Below, in pieces: positions 1 through 6,651 of a DNA stretch of 10,238 nucleotides (positions are counted from its first letter, which is position 1; the number at the start of each line of letters is the position of its first letter). The stretch comes from JANXVY01 sp038329675. Its GTDB lineage: Bacteria; Pseudomonadota; Alphaproteobacteria; Rhizobiales; Hyphomicrobiaceae. A model generated the notes under the pieces. It did not search any database and was not told where the DNA came from. It saw only the letters and a list, made by a program, of their open reading frames with translations. Both the position numbers and the translations under genes were made by a program. The stretch covers positions 1-10,238 of the forward strand of contig JBBQNE010000118.1 in assembly GCA_038329675.1 (NCBI GenBank), given 5' to 3'.

Positions 1-1
1 G

Positions 2-874
2 GTCGTGTCGGTCGTGTGCCGCATGACGTTTGACTTCGCGCTATGGAGCGAGGGCAAGGTCCCCGTGACTGTTGTGTGCGAAGAGGCCCACCGTTATGTG
101 CCAGCCAACACCAACCAGTGTTTTGAGCCAGCCAAGCGCGCGATCGCAAAAATCGCTAAAGAAGGCCGTAAATACGGTGCCTCGCTGTGCATCGTGACGC
201 AGCGGCCAGCTGAAATCGATCCGACGATCCTGTCACAGTGCAACACCGTGTTTGCGCTTCGCATGTCGAACGATCGCGACCAGGATATCGTTGCCTCGGC
301 GATCTCGGATACGGGCTCGGGATTGCTGGAGTTCTTGTCAGCACTTGGCCAGCGTGAGGCGATTGCGTTTGGTGATGGCGTGTCGCTGCCGGTGCGTATC
401 CGCTTTGATGAAATGCCAGCCGAGTTCTTGCCGCGTTCCTCGACGGCTGCGTTTACCAAGCATTGGCAAAAGTCGATCGATGACGAAGGCTTCCTTGAGC
501 AACTCGTTGAGCGTTGGCGCCAGGCTGGCCTTGGCTCGCAAATGGATGCAGCCCAACAGGCAGCCCAACTTGCCGAGATCATGGGTGGCAACGGTTCGGG
601 CGGGCAATACCAGCCGATGGGCCAAGATGAGCCGCGGTCTGTTCAGTCCCGGATGCAGAACGCCGCACCATCAGAGCGCCAGCCGTCAGCCCCGTCACAG
701 TCGCCGTTGCGGCGCCAACTCGCGGGTGCCGGCGTTAGTGGCGGCAATGGCGCAACCGGCGCTTCTGCCGGCCCGAACGGAGGCGCAGCGCCGAATGGTG
801 GGGCGATGGCGCAAGCCGCCGCCGCGGATGCGGGCCCACGTACGCTACGTGAGCGGCTGTTGAGCCGCACGTAA
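2..874 (+). CDS. HerA-like ATPase / DUF87 helicase, C-terminal part (5' truncated by window edge)
   Basis: The reading frame is open to the left edge, so the GTG at 5 is probably not the true start and the Walker A P-loop lies outside the window. About 290 residues are visible. A Walker B block (VTVVCEEAHRY, residues 21-31 counted from the GTG) is followed by a TQRP sensor-like motif (65-68) and the stretch NTVFALRMSNDRDQ. This order is typical of the HerA/FtsK-type hexameric ATPases that pump or translocate DNA, in archaea and some bacteria together with the nuclease NurA. No nuclease partner is visible. Residues about 195-275 form a low-complexity tail rich in Gly, Ala, Ser, Pro and Gln, before a short basic end (RTLRERLLSRT). 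The tail is probably disordered. The family call is fairly secure; the cellular role is not shown by this window. Confidence 0.8.
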   Translation, partial: VVSVVCRMTFDFALWSEGKVPVTVVCEEAHRYVPANTNQCFEPAKRAIAKIAKEGRKYGASLCIVTQRPAEIDPTILSQCNTVFALRMSNDRDQDIVASAISDTGSGLLEFLSALGQREAIAFGDGVSLPVRIRFDEMPAEFLPRSSTAAFTKHWQKSIDDEGFLEQLVERWRQAGLGSQMDAAQQAAQLAEIMGGNGSGGQYQPMGQDEPRSVQSRMQNAAPSERQPSAPSQSPLRRQLAGAGVSGGNGATGASAGPNGGAAPNGGAMAQAAAADAGPRTLRERLLSRT

Positions 875-989
875 TCGCGCTTGCCGCAATAGCGGACCGG
901 TGCTCAAACATGGCGCGATGGGCCATAGGTCGCGACCAGCTTGATATTTTGAGCGGGTTGCGCTCGCGGCGCAGTTATTATTGCGTCGC

Positions 990-994
990 GGAGG
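990..994 (+). promoter_or_regulatory. Shine-Dalgarno that sets the manC start
   Basis: GGAGG lies seven bases before the ATG at 1002. It supports that ATG over the upstream in-frame TTG at 981, which would put the Shine-Dalgarno inside the coding region. Confidence 0.75.
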
Positions 995-1001
995 AAGTCT
1001 G

Positions 1002-2468
1002 ATGTCGAGCGTCATGTTTCCGGTGGTCCTGTCGGGCGGGTCAGGGACGCGGTTGTGGCCGCTGTCCCGGGCGATGTATCCCAAGCAATTTATTCGGTTT
1101 TTCAATACCCAGCAGTCGACGTTTCTTGGTGAAACGCTGGCGCGATTGCCGACGGCTGAAGGCTTCAACGCACCAATCGTGCTGTGCAACAACGACCACC
1201 GGTTTTTAGTCCGTGAAGAACTGGAGCGGACCGGCGTTACGGCCCATGCGATCGTTTTGGAACCGGTTGCGCGCAATACGGCTCCAGCGATCGCGGTTGC
1301 TGCGTTGATCGCGGTTCGCCAATCGGCTGACGCCGTGCTGGTCGTGATGCCGTCTGATCACGTCGTCCGGGATGGGCCAGCATTTACAGCCGCTGTCAAA
1401 TCGGCCTCTCAGATCGCGGCGTCTGGCAAGCTCGTTCTATTTGGCATTGCACCCGATGAGCCGCACACCGGCTACGGCTACATCCGGCGCGGGGCTGCAC
1501 TTACTGGCAATGGTTCTGGCGCGGCGAACGGTGGAGGCGGCTATCTTGTCGATGCCTTCGTTGAAAAGCCGCAGCGCGATGTCGCCGAGCAGTATCTCGC
1601 CGCTGGGACTTATTATTGGAACAGCGGCATCTTCGTGTTCCATGCGAAGACATTCCTGGGCGAACTTGAGCGATATGCGCCAGGGACCGTCGATGCGGCA
1701 GAAGATGCGCTTGATCGGGCCAAGGCTGATCTTGGCTTCCTGCGTCTGGATGCTGAAAGCTTCGCCAGGGCGCCCGACATCTCGGTTGATTACGCCGTGA
1801 TGGAGAAGACGAAGGCAGCGGCCATGTTGCCCGTCGATGTCGGGTGGAATGACGTGGGCTCGTGGTCTTCGCTTTGGGAGATCGCGCCGCGCGATGCCAG
1901 CGGTAACTTCGTCAACGGCGACGGCGTTTTACTCGATACCACCGGAACCTATGTCCACAGCGATAAGGCGCTCGTTGCAACGATTGGGGTCGAAAACCTC
2001 ATCATCGTCGACACGCCCGACGCGCTCCTGGTCGCCGATCGCTCGCGGGCGCAAGACGTTGGCAAGCTTGTCCAGCTGCTCAAGAAATCCAACCGCAAGG
2101 AACAGCAGCAGCATCTGCGCAACCTGCGGCCGTGGGGTTTTTTTGAAACGTTGTCGTTGGCGCCGCGCTTCCAAGTGAAGCTGCTGCACGTCAAGCCTGG
2201 CGAGAAATTGTCGATGCAAATGCATCACCATCGCTCCGAGCACTGGGTCGTGGTGCAGGGGACAGCCAAGGTCGTGGTTGGCGATACGGAGCGGTTGGTG
2301 CGCGAAAACGAGAGCGTCTACATCCAGTCAACTCAATGGCACCGCCTGGAGAACCCAGGAAAAGTGCCACTTGAGTTGATCGAGGTGCAACTCGGCAGCT
2401 ACCTCGGCGAAGACGACATTGTCCGGACCGATGATGTTTATAATCGCGATCCCCACGAGACCAAGTGA
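1002..2468 (+). CDS. manC: Mannose-1-phosphate guanylyltransferase / mannose-6-phosphate isomerase (bifunctional, type II)
   Basis: This cytoplasmic enzyme makes GDP-mannose from mannose-1-phosphate and GTP. Its C-terminal domain interconverts fructose-6-phosphate and mannose-6-phosphate. The protein is 488 residues, the usual length for the AlgA/ManC/XanB family. The nucleotidyltransferase signature GGSGTRLWPLSR is at residues 12-23, with PKQF just after. The sugar-binding FVEKP is at 186-190 and DVGWNDVGSW at 279-288. The cupin isomerase domain carries QMHHHRSEHW (406-415), which supplies metal ligands, and ends with the typical GSYLGEDDIVR. A Gly/Asn-rich insert (about 170-180) precedes FVEKP and looks like a surface loop. 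ATG 1002 was chosen for its strong GGAGG. The product feeds mannose-, fucose- or rhamnose-containing polysaccharides, but no such biosynthesis genes are adjacent. The manC symbol rests on family; algA or xanB would be equivalent names. Confidence 0.93.
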   Translation: MSSVMFPVVLSGGSGTRLWPLSRAMYPKQFIRFFNTQQSTFLGETLARLPTAEGFNAPIVLCNNDHRFLVREELERTGVTAHAIVLEPVARNTAPAIAVAALIAVRQSADAVLVVMPSDHVVRDGPAFTAAVKSASQIAASGKLVLFGIAPDEPHTGYGYIRRGAALTGNGSGAANGGGGYLVDAFVEKPQRDVAEQYLAAGTYYWNSGIFVFHAKTFLGELERYAPGTVDAAEDALDRAKADLGFLRLDAESFARAPDISVDYAVMEKTKAAAMLPVDVGWNDVGSWSSLWEIAPRDASGNFVNGDGVLLDTTGTYVHSDKALVATIGVENLIIVDTPDALLVADRSRAQDVGKLVQLLKKSNRKEQQQHLRNLRPWGFFETLSLAPRFQVKLLHVKPGEKLSMQMHHHRSEHWVVVQGTAKVVVGDTERLVRENESVYIQSTQWHRLENPGKVPLELIEVQLGSYLGEDDIVRTDDVYNRDPHETK

Positions 2469-2542
2469 TCGGCGCCGGCGGTCTGAGGCGGTCCATTGCC
2501 AAGCGTAACCACTTGGTGCACCTCGTGTGCCCGTGGAAGGCT

Positions 2543-2571
2543 TTGATAACTCGCTAGCAGTGGTCTAGTGT
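2543..2571 (+). promoter_or_regulatory. Possible tRNA-Val promoter
   Basis: TTGATA (2543-2548) is followed after 17 bases by TAGTGT (2566-2571). This would place the transcription start only a few bases before the mature tRNA 5' end. The -35 box is good and the -10 box is weak, so this is a tentative call. Confidence 0.3.
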
Positions 2572-2579
2572 TGTGGCGG

Positions 2580-2654
2580 GGGCGGTTAGCTCAGCGGTAG
2601 AGCATCTCGTTTACACCGAGAGGGTCGGGGGTTCGAAACCCTCACCGCCCACCA
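2580..2654 (+). tRNA. tRNA-Val(TAC), CCA encoded
   Basis: This is a complete cloverleaf. Acceptor strand GGGCGGT (2580-2586) pairs with ACCGCCC (2644-2650), followed by discriminator A and an encoded CCA. The D-arm contains GCTC...GAGC. The anticodon stem TCTCG/CGAGA encloses the loop TTTACAC, giving anticodon TAC (reads GUA valine codons). The T-arm holds GGTTCGAAACC. It is a single gene with no adjacent integrase or visible attachment-site repeat. Confidence 0.96.
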
Positions 2655-2738
2655 TTTTCACGGCCAGTCGGCAAGTACGCGCGGCGCTGATGGGCGCGAC
2701 GGGTGGTGTTACGAGACTTTGGCTGCTGACGTCAGAGT

Positions 2739-2753
2739 GTGCGCAGTGCGCAC
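2739..2753. repeat. Perfect short inverted repeat (6-bp arms, 3-base loop)
   Basis: GTGCGC (2739-2744), AGT, GCGCAC (2748-2753). It lies between tRNA-Val and the DUF1993 gene, seven bases before a second, nested dyad. There is no T-run after it, so it is not a classical terminator. Confidence 0.55.
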
Positions 2754-2760
2754 GGCGGTT

Positions 2761-2800
2761 GCGCCGGGGTTAAGCCGGGGTGCCCCGGGCCGTCCGGCGC
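2761..2800. repeat. Nested GC-rich inverted repeat in the DUF1993 leader
   Basis: Outer arms GCGCCGG (2761-2767) and CCGGCGC (2794-2800) are perfectly complementary. Between them sits a second dyad, CCGGGG (2775-2780), TG, CCCCGG (2783-2788), which can fold as a five-pair stem with a GTGC loop. No poly-T follows. It could be a structured 5' leader of the gene at 2878, or processing/termination structure for the tRNA transcript. Function is unknown. Confidence 0.5.
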
Positions 2801-2877
2801 TTGCGTCGGGGTGTGCGGCGTGCTTTGGCTCCTGGGCTGAATTAAATCCAACGGATGCCTGTTGCGCGGGGACTTTG

Positions 2878-3393
2878 ATGTCGCTTTCCATGTATGACGC
2901 CTCGGTGCCAGTGTTCACGCAAATGCTTGGCGGGCTATCGGGTGTGCTCGACAAAGCGGCGGTCTATGCCGAGGCCAAAAAAATCGATCATGCCGTACTT
3001 TTGCAAACGCGGCTAGCGCCAGACATGTTTCCGCTCGCCCGGCAGGTCCAGATCGCGTGCGACTTTGCCAAGGGTACGCCAGCGCGGCTTGCTGGCGTCG
3101 AGAACCCGAGCTTTTCGGATACGGAAACGTCGTTAGGCGACCTCAAGGCGCGCATCGATAAGACGGTGGAGTTCATCAATTCCCTTGATAAGGCAGCGAT
3201 TGAAGCGAGCGCTGATCGCGACATCACGCTGAAAGTTGCTGGCCGCGAAATGCACTTCAAGGGACAGCCGTATTTGCTGAACTTCGCCACGCCCAACTTC
3301 TATTTTCACGTGGTGGCGGCCTACTCGATCTTGCGGGCGGCTGGCGTTGAGATCGGCAAGTTTGACTACGTCGGCATGAAGCGTCCGGGTTGA
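2878..3393 (+). CDS. DUF1993 domain-containing protein
   Basis: This is a soluble protein of 171 residues without signal peptide or membrane segment. It matches the DUF1993 family along its whole length: an N-terminal MSLSMYDASVPVF block, a QTRLAPDMFPLARQVQ motif, and a C-terminal FYFHVVAAYSILRAAGVEIGKFDY block that is strongly characteristic. Predicted structure is mostly helical, resembling four-helix DinB-like folds. No biochemical role is established that I can name. The frame stays open upstream to 2719, but ATG 2878 starts exactly at the conserved family N-terminus, and the upstream part is the GC-rich inverted-repeat leader. The ribosome-binding site is weak (GGGG at 2868-2871). It sits alone between two tRNA genes, so context gives no hint of function. 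Confidence 0.85.
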   Translation: MSLSMYDASVPVFTQMLGGLSGVLDKAAVYAEAKKIDHAVLLQTRLAPDMFPLARQVQIACDFAKGTPARLAGVENPSFSDTETSLGDLKARIDKTVEFINSLDKAAIEASADRDITLKVAGREMHFKGQPYLLNFATPNFYFHVVAAYSILRAAGVEIGKFDYVGMKRPG

Positions 3394-3430
3394 GCTGGTC
3401 GGCTGCGAGGCGCTACTGAGGCGCGGCAAA

Positions 3431-3447
3431 ACGAGGTGCGGCCTCGT
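3431..3447 (+). terminator. Stem-loop after the DUF1993 gene, possible terminator without a T-run
   Basis: ACGAGG (3431-3436), loop TGCGG, CCTCGT (3442-3447): a perfect six-pair stem 37 bases after the DUF1993 stop. The next bases (GTGGTG) are not T-rich, so termination is only one possible role. Confidence 0.3.
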
Positions 3448-3490
3448 GTGGTGAACATGATCAATCGTCCAGAATACGCAGCCATCCTTG

Positions 3491-3518
3491 CTTGACTTCG
3501 TCGGGCGAAACCCATAAC
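3491..3518 (+). promoter_or_regulatory. Likely tRNA-Asp promoter
   Basis: CTTGAC (3491-3496), a good alphaproteobacterial -35 box, is followed after 16 bases by CATAAC (3513-3518), a reasonable -10 box. This implies a leader of about 40 bases before the mature tRNA-Asp end at 3565. It is the only convincing promoter pair between the DUF1993 gene and the tRNA. Confidence 0.4.
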
Positions 3519-3564
3519 TGGCTGTTCTCGCGTCTAGCCCGCAGGCGACGCGACACTCGGCAAT

Positions 3565-3641
3565 GCGGGAGTAGCTCAGTTGGTTAGAGCGCCGCCCTGT
3601 CACGGCGGAGGCCGCGGGTTCAAGTCCCGTCTCTCGCGCCA
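3565..3641 (+). tRNA. tRNA-Asp(GTC), CCA encoded
   Basis: Acceptor arms GCGGGAG (3565-3571) and CTCTCGC (3631-3637) pair with one G-T wobble, followed by discriminator G and encoded CCA. The D-arm is AGCTCAGTTGGTTAGAGC. The anticodon stem CCGCC/GGCGG encloses CTGTCAC, so the anticodon is GTC (aspartate). The T-arm holds GGGTTCAAGTCCC. It converges with the minus-strand ftsB-like gene, whose stop lies 72 bases downstream. Confidence 0.96.
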
Positions 3642-3713
3642 CGCCGCCACGTGGCAGTTCATCGGCTCCAGGCTGATCCATTCGATCTTAATAAGGCGCG
3701 TTGGTGTAACCGC

Positions 3714-4076
3714 CTATCGCCGGTAAAGCCGATCATTAGGGTCGGCGAACCCAAGCGCATCGCGCGCGACCTCTTCGGTGATGTCACGTGCGGGCGGCTC
3801 GGATGTGAGCAACGCGACGTCCCGGCCTAAACGCGACCGCACGGCCTCAAGGCTGCTGAGTTCGAACTCCAGCATGCTGGTGCGCTCGATAAGCTTCAGC
3901 CGCGCCTCGAAGCCGTGCCGACCATACAGGGCATGGTGGGCGAAGTATCCCGATGCCGCGAGACAGCCAAGCAGGACCAGGGCTCTCTGGAAGCGGGTTC
4001 GCCAATCGCGATTGTGTGTGAGACGCTGCACGGTGTGCGTTCGATTGTCTGGATGCGGGACGTGACTAAGGAACAT
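3714..4076 (-). CDS. ftsB: Septum formation initiator family protein (FtsB/DivIC-like)
   Basis: This is a small bitopic inner-membrane protein of 120 residues. Its layout is the FtsB/DivIC layout: a basic N-terminal cytoplasmic segment, one transmembrane helix (about 32-50, ALVLLGCLAASGYFAHHALYG), then a coiled-coil-prone periplasmic region (about 57-90, rich in Leu, Glu and Arg). The end, EEVARDALGFADPNDRLYRR, is like the AR-x-x-LGF tail of the family. FtsB works with FtsL and FtsQ to recruit and activate the septal peptidoglycan synthase FtsWI. The cytoplasmic part before the helix is longer than usual, and no clear Shine-Dalgarno precedes the ATG at 4076, so the true start may lie further in, for example the GTG for Val16. 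It is downstream of the PelA-like gene across a 115-base gap. The usual eno neighbour is not seen here. Confidence 0.78.
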   Translation of the reverse strand: MFLSHVPHPDNRTHTVQRLTHNRDWRTRFQRALVLLGCLAASGYFAHHALYGRHGFEARLKLIERTSMLEFELSSLEAVRSRLGRDVALLTSEPPARDITEEVARDALGFADPNDRLYRR

Positions 4077-4123
4077 CGCAATTGTGACATGGACGGCTTA
4101 AGGGCTGGTAAAGCGCCGCGCAA

Positions 4124-4154
4124 ATTTGAAACAGGGCCTGTGCCGGGTTCAAAT
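4124..4154. repeat. Inverted repeat upstream of the ftsB-like gene
   Basis: ATTTGAA (4124-4130) and TTCAAAT (4148-4154) are perfect seven-base arms. The 17-base spacer starts with the compact palindrome ACAGGGCCTGT (4131-4141). It lies about 50 bases before the ftsB-like start, in the leader on the minus strand. It may be an operator-like dyad or an RNA hairpin between the two genes; neither is shown. Confidence 0.4.
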
Positions 4155-4191
4155 GGTTGGACGCTGCACCAAGTCGAGCTTTGGTCGACCG

Positions 4192-6636
4192 TCAATTGGC
4201 GCAGCGGATTTCTAAGCTGCCACCGGCACGGACGTCGGCTTCAATCCGCATGTTGAGTACGCCGCCATCGCCAGCGACGAGGCCCGATGTTCGATGTCGG
4301 GGTATAATCTGATCAGCTGCATCCACGATGTCGGCCCAGTATCGGCCTGGCTGTAATCCAGCCAGAACGATATCGCCGGGGCCGAAACCCTTGACCTCTG
4401 CTGTGAGTTCGCAAGGCCGCGATTTCAGAGCGCTAATCTGCCACCGACTTTCGACAACGTGGGGCTTCGCGCGTTGCAGACGAGAAGCGCTGGTCAATGC
4501 GACAACCGGTGTGGCCACGGCGGGGTCGAGCGCAACGTATAGCGAGCCGTTGGTCCTATTTTGGCCCAGCACGCCAATGCTCGCACCAAAGTCGAGCGAC
4601 AAGGTGTTGGCGCGATCAAAGCGCACGGTTTGAATGGCGCCGCGCTGTTCCACCCGCCAACTTCGGGCGCTAAGAGATGTCAGGCGGAGTGCTGGAAACG
4701 AATCCGCAATCGCGGCGTATTGTGATGCTGGGATCGGAATCACATCAGCTATGCGCGCCCGTTGCAAATGGCCCCGCACGGCTTCAAGTGAAGCTTCAAA
4801 TTCGCCCGAATACATATGATAATACAGATTGACGGGTTTCAGCCGCCGTGGGTTTTCGGTCCGATCATGCGTTTGTGATAATGCTGCGAAGCCGTCGTAG
4901 GGGCCCGTCCACTCATTAGTGTAGGAATTCTCGTTGCTTGCCGCCGCAAACACTTGCCGTTCTCCACCAACGATGCGACCGATCGGGCGAACGTAGGCCA
5001 CCGATGACCACTGTGCGTCGAAGCGCGTGTCTCCGCCGTTCATGTTGCGAACGCCCGCTTTACGCGTGGCCGCGATCGCGGATGCGAACGGTCCAGTATC
5101 ACCCGACCATAGAAACAGTTGAGGCCGCTTGCCCGACGGCGAAAGCCGCTGGACGGCCGCAAGCGATCCAGCCACTTCCTGGTCCAAAAGGAAGGGTCGC
5201 TCAACAGCGTAACGAGGAAGCGACCCGAGCTTTAGCTTTGAGTTCTCAAGGGAGGCCAAAAGCTGTTGCTCCCGCTCCCGGGAATAAACCTCGAAGAAGC
5301 GCCAGTCGAAGGGGTGCGTGTGGCTATGGCTCGCGGTTTCAACGTGAGGCAGCGCAAAAATCCGCCGGGCAATGTCGTCGGCACCTAGCTTGCCTTTGAG
5401 CGTGGGGTCAACGTCGCACGTGATCAAACCAACCGTGACAGGAAGGTCGAAAAACGGAGCGATCAACTCTTGCAAAACGACTTGCGCTGCGGGCTTTCCG
5501 ACGTGCTTGGCGACCTGCGATACCGTGTTCCAGCTGTCGCCAGCGATGTGGCTCAAGTAGATGCGACGACCAGCCAGCGTCGTGAGATCGGCAATGGGGC
5601 GCGGCCCGAAGTTGAGAGCTTTTTCGAGGAATGCGATGGGGTCGATACCCCACCACAAACGCTGTGCCGCCTCGTCCCAATTGATCGCAAAACCCGACGC
5701 CACGTAGCCCCCGCCCGGACCAGCGGCAACCAAAATAGCATCTTGCGCTGCGCCTGCCAGATCTGCAGGCGGCGACATCGACAACAGGACCTCGGCTGAG
5801 TTACGTGACTTGCTGAACGGCTCCAGGAGTTCCAAGGTCTCGCTCGCGTCGCCTTGTGTTGGGATGGTCAGAGCTGGCTGGTCGCGGCGTTTTGTCGGCA
5901 ATTGCGTGTTCTTAGGGCGCGCCAAGCCAGCTGCGCGGACGTCGAGCCGTTGGATGTAACGATGGGACGGCAGCGGATTGGCCAACGGCCGCTCGCGCGC
6001 GACGATATCGCGGTCGATGTCGCGAATGACCGTCTTTGAGGTATCGGCGACAAAGTGTGAGACCGGCTGAAGCCCGAGTTCGGCGAGTAGAGGGGCGATC
6101 ATGGCGACTTCGTTGGGGCCGTCAGGCGCGCCAACCGATTCCATAATCACGAATTTCAAGCCGGTTCGGGCCGCCGCCGCAGCCCATGCAAGATAGGCCT
6201 CGGCGCCCGGGATATCGTCTTCAAACCACGTTATGGCTGCTGCAATGTCGTTGACATCGGCCGGTTGCGGAAGGCCGTTAGCCAAGTCGAAATAGACGAC
6301 ATCGTAGCCCAAATGGTTGAGCGGCATGGCGAGAAATGACTGGATCCGGCTCTTGTCGGGCGAAGGCTCTTCCGCGCTGTGGTAGAGGCCCAGCACTTTA
6401 CGTGGGACGGGCTTGGCTTGTGTAGCCCGGTTGGGGTTCGTCTTGATCCTGTCTGTGGCCGGTTCGGGATTGGCCTGTGCTCGATCGTGTGACGACAACG
6501 GCGCGAACAGAATCGTAACGGTCACGAAAATAAGCATGCAGCCACGATAAAAAAATAACACTGGCGTGGAGATCGGCATCGGTCGGTTCACAGAGAAGTT
6601 GATCGTCAAAGGGGAATGCGATCGCGGACCGCTCAA
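4192..6636 (-). CDS. Exported PelA-like polysaccharide deacetylase family protein lacking the N-terminal glycoside hydrolase
   Basis: This protein (814 residues from the first ATG) has a signal-peptide-like segment (LIFVTVTILFAPLSS, about 35-49) with probable cleavage after AQA (residue 55), so it should be periplasmic or secreted. The ATG at 6579 (Met20) gives a more normal signal peptide; neither start has a clear Shine-Dalgarno. Residues about 80-215 (VLGLYHSAEEPSPDKSRI..., MPLNHLGYDVVYFD) resemble the Rossmann-like middle domain of PelA. Residues about 355-645 resemble the PelA deacetylase domain: GRRIYLSHIAGDSW (357-369 region) and ASHSHTHPFDW (435-445), the latter an HxxxH metal motif (His437, His441). 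The last ~160 residues look beta-rich. In PelA this domain removes acetyl groups from the Pel polymer. The GH domain of full PelA is absent and no other pel gene is nearby. Ala365 replaces an expected Asp (see findings). It is 15 bases after sseA, probably the same transcript. Substrate unknown. Confidence 0.68.
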   Translation of the reverse strand: MSGPRSHSPLTINFSVNRPMPISTPVLFFYRGCMLIFVTVTILFAPLSSHDRAQANPEPATDRIKTNPNRATQAKPVPRKVLGLYHSAEEPSPDKSRIQSFLAMPLNHLGYDVVYFDLANGLPQPADVNDIAAAITWFEDDIPGAEAYLAWAAAAARTGLKFVIMESVGAPDGPNEVAMIAPLLAELGLQPVSHFVADTSKTVIRDIDRDIVARERPLANPLPSHRYIQRLDVRAAGLARPKNTQLPTKRRDQPALTIPTQGDASETLELLEPFSKSRNSAEVLLSMSPPADLAGAAQDAILVAAGPGGGYVASGFAINWDEAAQRLWWGIDPIAFLEKALNFGPRPIADLTTLAGRRIYLSHIAGDSWNTVSQVAKHVGKPAAQVVLQELIAPFFDLPVTVGLITCDVDPTLKGKLGADDIARRIFALPHVETASHSHTHPFDWRFFEVYSREREQQLLASLENSKLKLGSLPRYAVERPFLLDQEVAGSLAAVQRLSPSGKRPQLFLWSGDTGPFASAIAATRKAGVRNMNGGDTRFDAQWSSVAYVRPIGRIVGGERQVFAAASNENSYTNEWTGPYDGFAALSQTHDRTENPRRLKPVNLYYHMYSGEFEASLEAVRGHLQRARIADVIPIPASQYAAIADSFPALRLTSLSARSWRVEQRGAIQTVRFDRANTLSLDFGASIGVLGQNRTNGSLYVALDPAVATPVVALTSASRLQRAKPHVVESRWQISALKSRPCELTAEVKGFGPGDIVLAGLQPGRYWADIVDAADQIIPRHRTSGLVAGDGGVLNMRIEADVRAGGSLEIRCAN

Positions 6637-6651
6637 TCGGCGTTGTGGGTC

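Noticed and set aside
94..591. Minus-strand frame of 165 codons opposite the HerA-like gene.
   Set aside because: Its composition is rich in Ser, Arg, Ala and Cys, as expected of an antisense shadow, while the plus strand encodes clear ATPase motifs.
976..981. TATTAT close to a -10 box just before manC.
   Set aside because: No -35 box lies at suitable spacing, and the implied start would fall on the Shine-Dalgarno.
2136..2144. Run of T bases inside manC, considered as a slippery or frameshift site.
   Set aside because: The frame continues intact through the isomerase domain and no stop or alternative frame needs a shift.
2548..2560. The 13-base string AACTCGCTAGCAG occurs here, just before tRNA-Val, and again at 9824-9836; considered as an attachment-site or insertion scar pair.
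   Set aside because: A match of this length is about as frequent as expected by chance in 10 kb. There is no integrase, and the repeat does not copy the tRNA 3' end.
2580..3641. A gene flanked by two tRNA genes, considered as a small integrated island.
   Set aside because: The enclosed DUF1993 gene has host-like composition; there is no integrase and no duplicated tRNA end.
3646..3655. Ten-base palindrome GCCACGTGGC just after tRNA-Asp, considered as a terminator or operator.
   Set aside because: There is no loop and no T-run, and a single short GC-rich palindrome is not enough to claim a site.
3133..3681. Minus-strand frame of 182 codons covering the DUF1993 gene end and tRNA-Asp.
   Set aside because: It overlaps the well-supported DUF1993 gene and a tRNA on the opposite strand and has no family features; it is a shadow of GC-rich coding.
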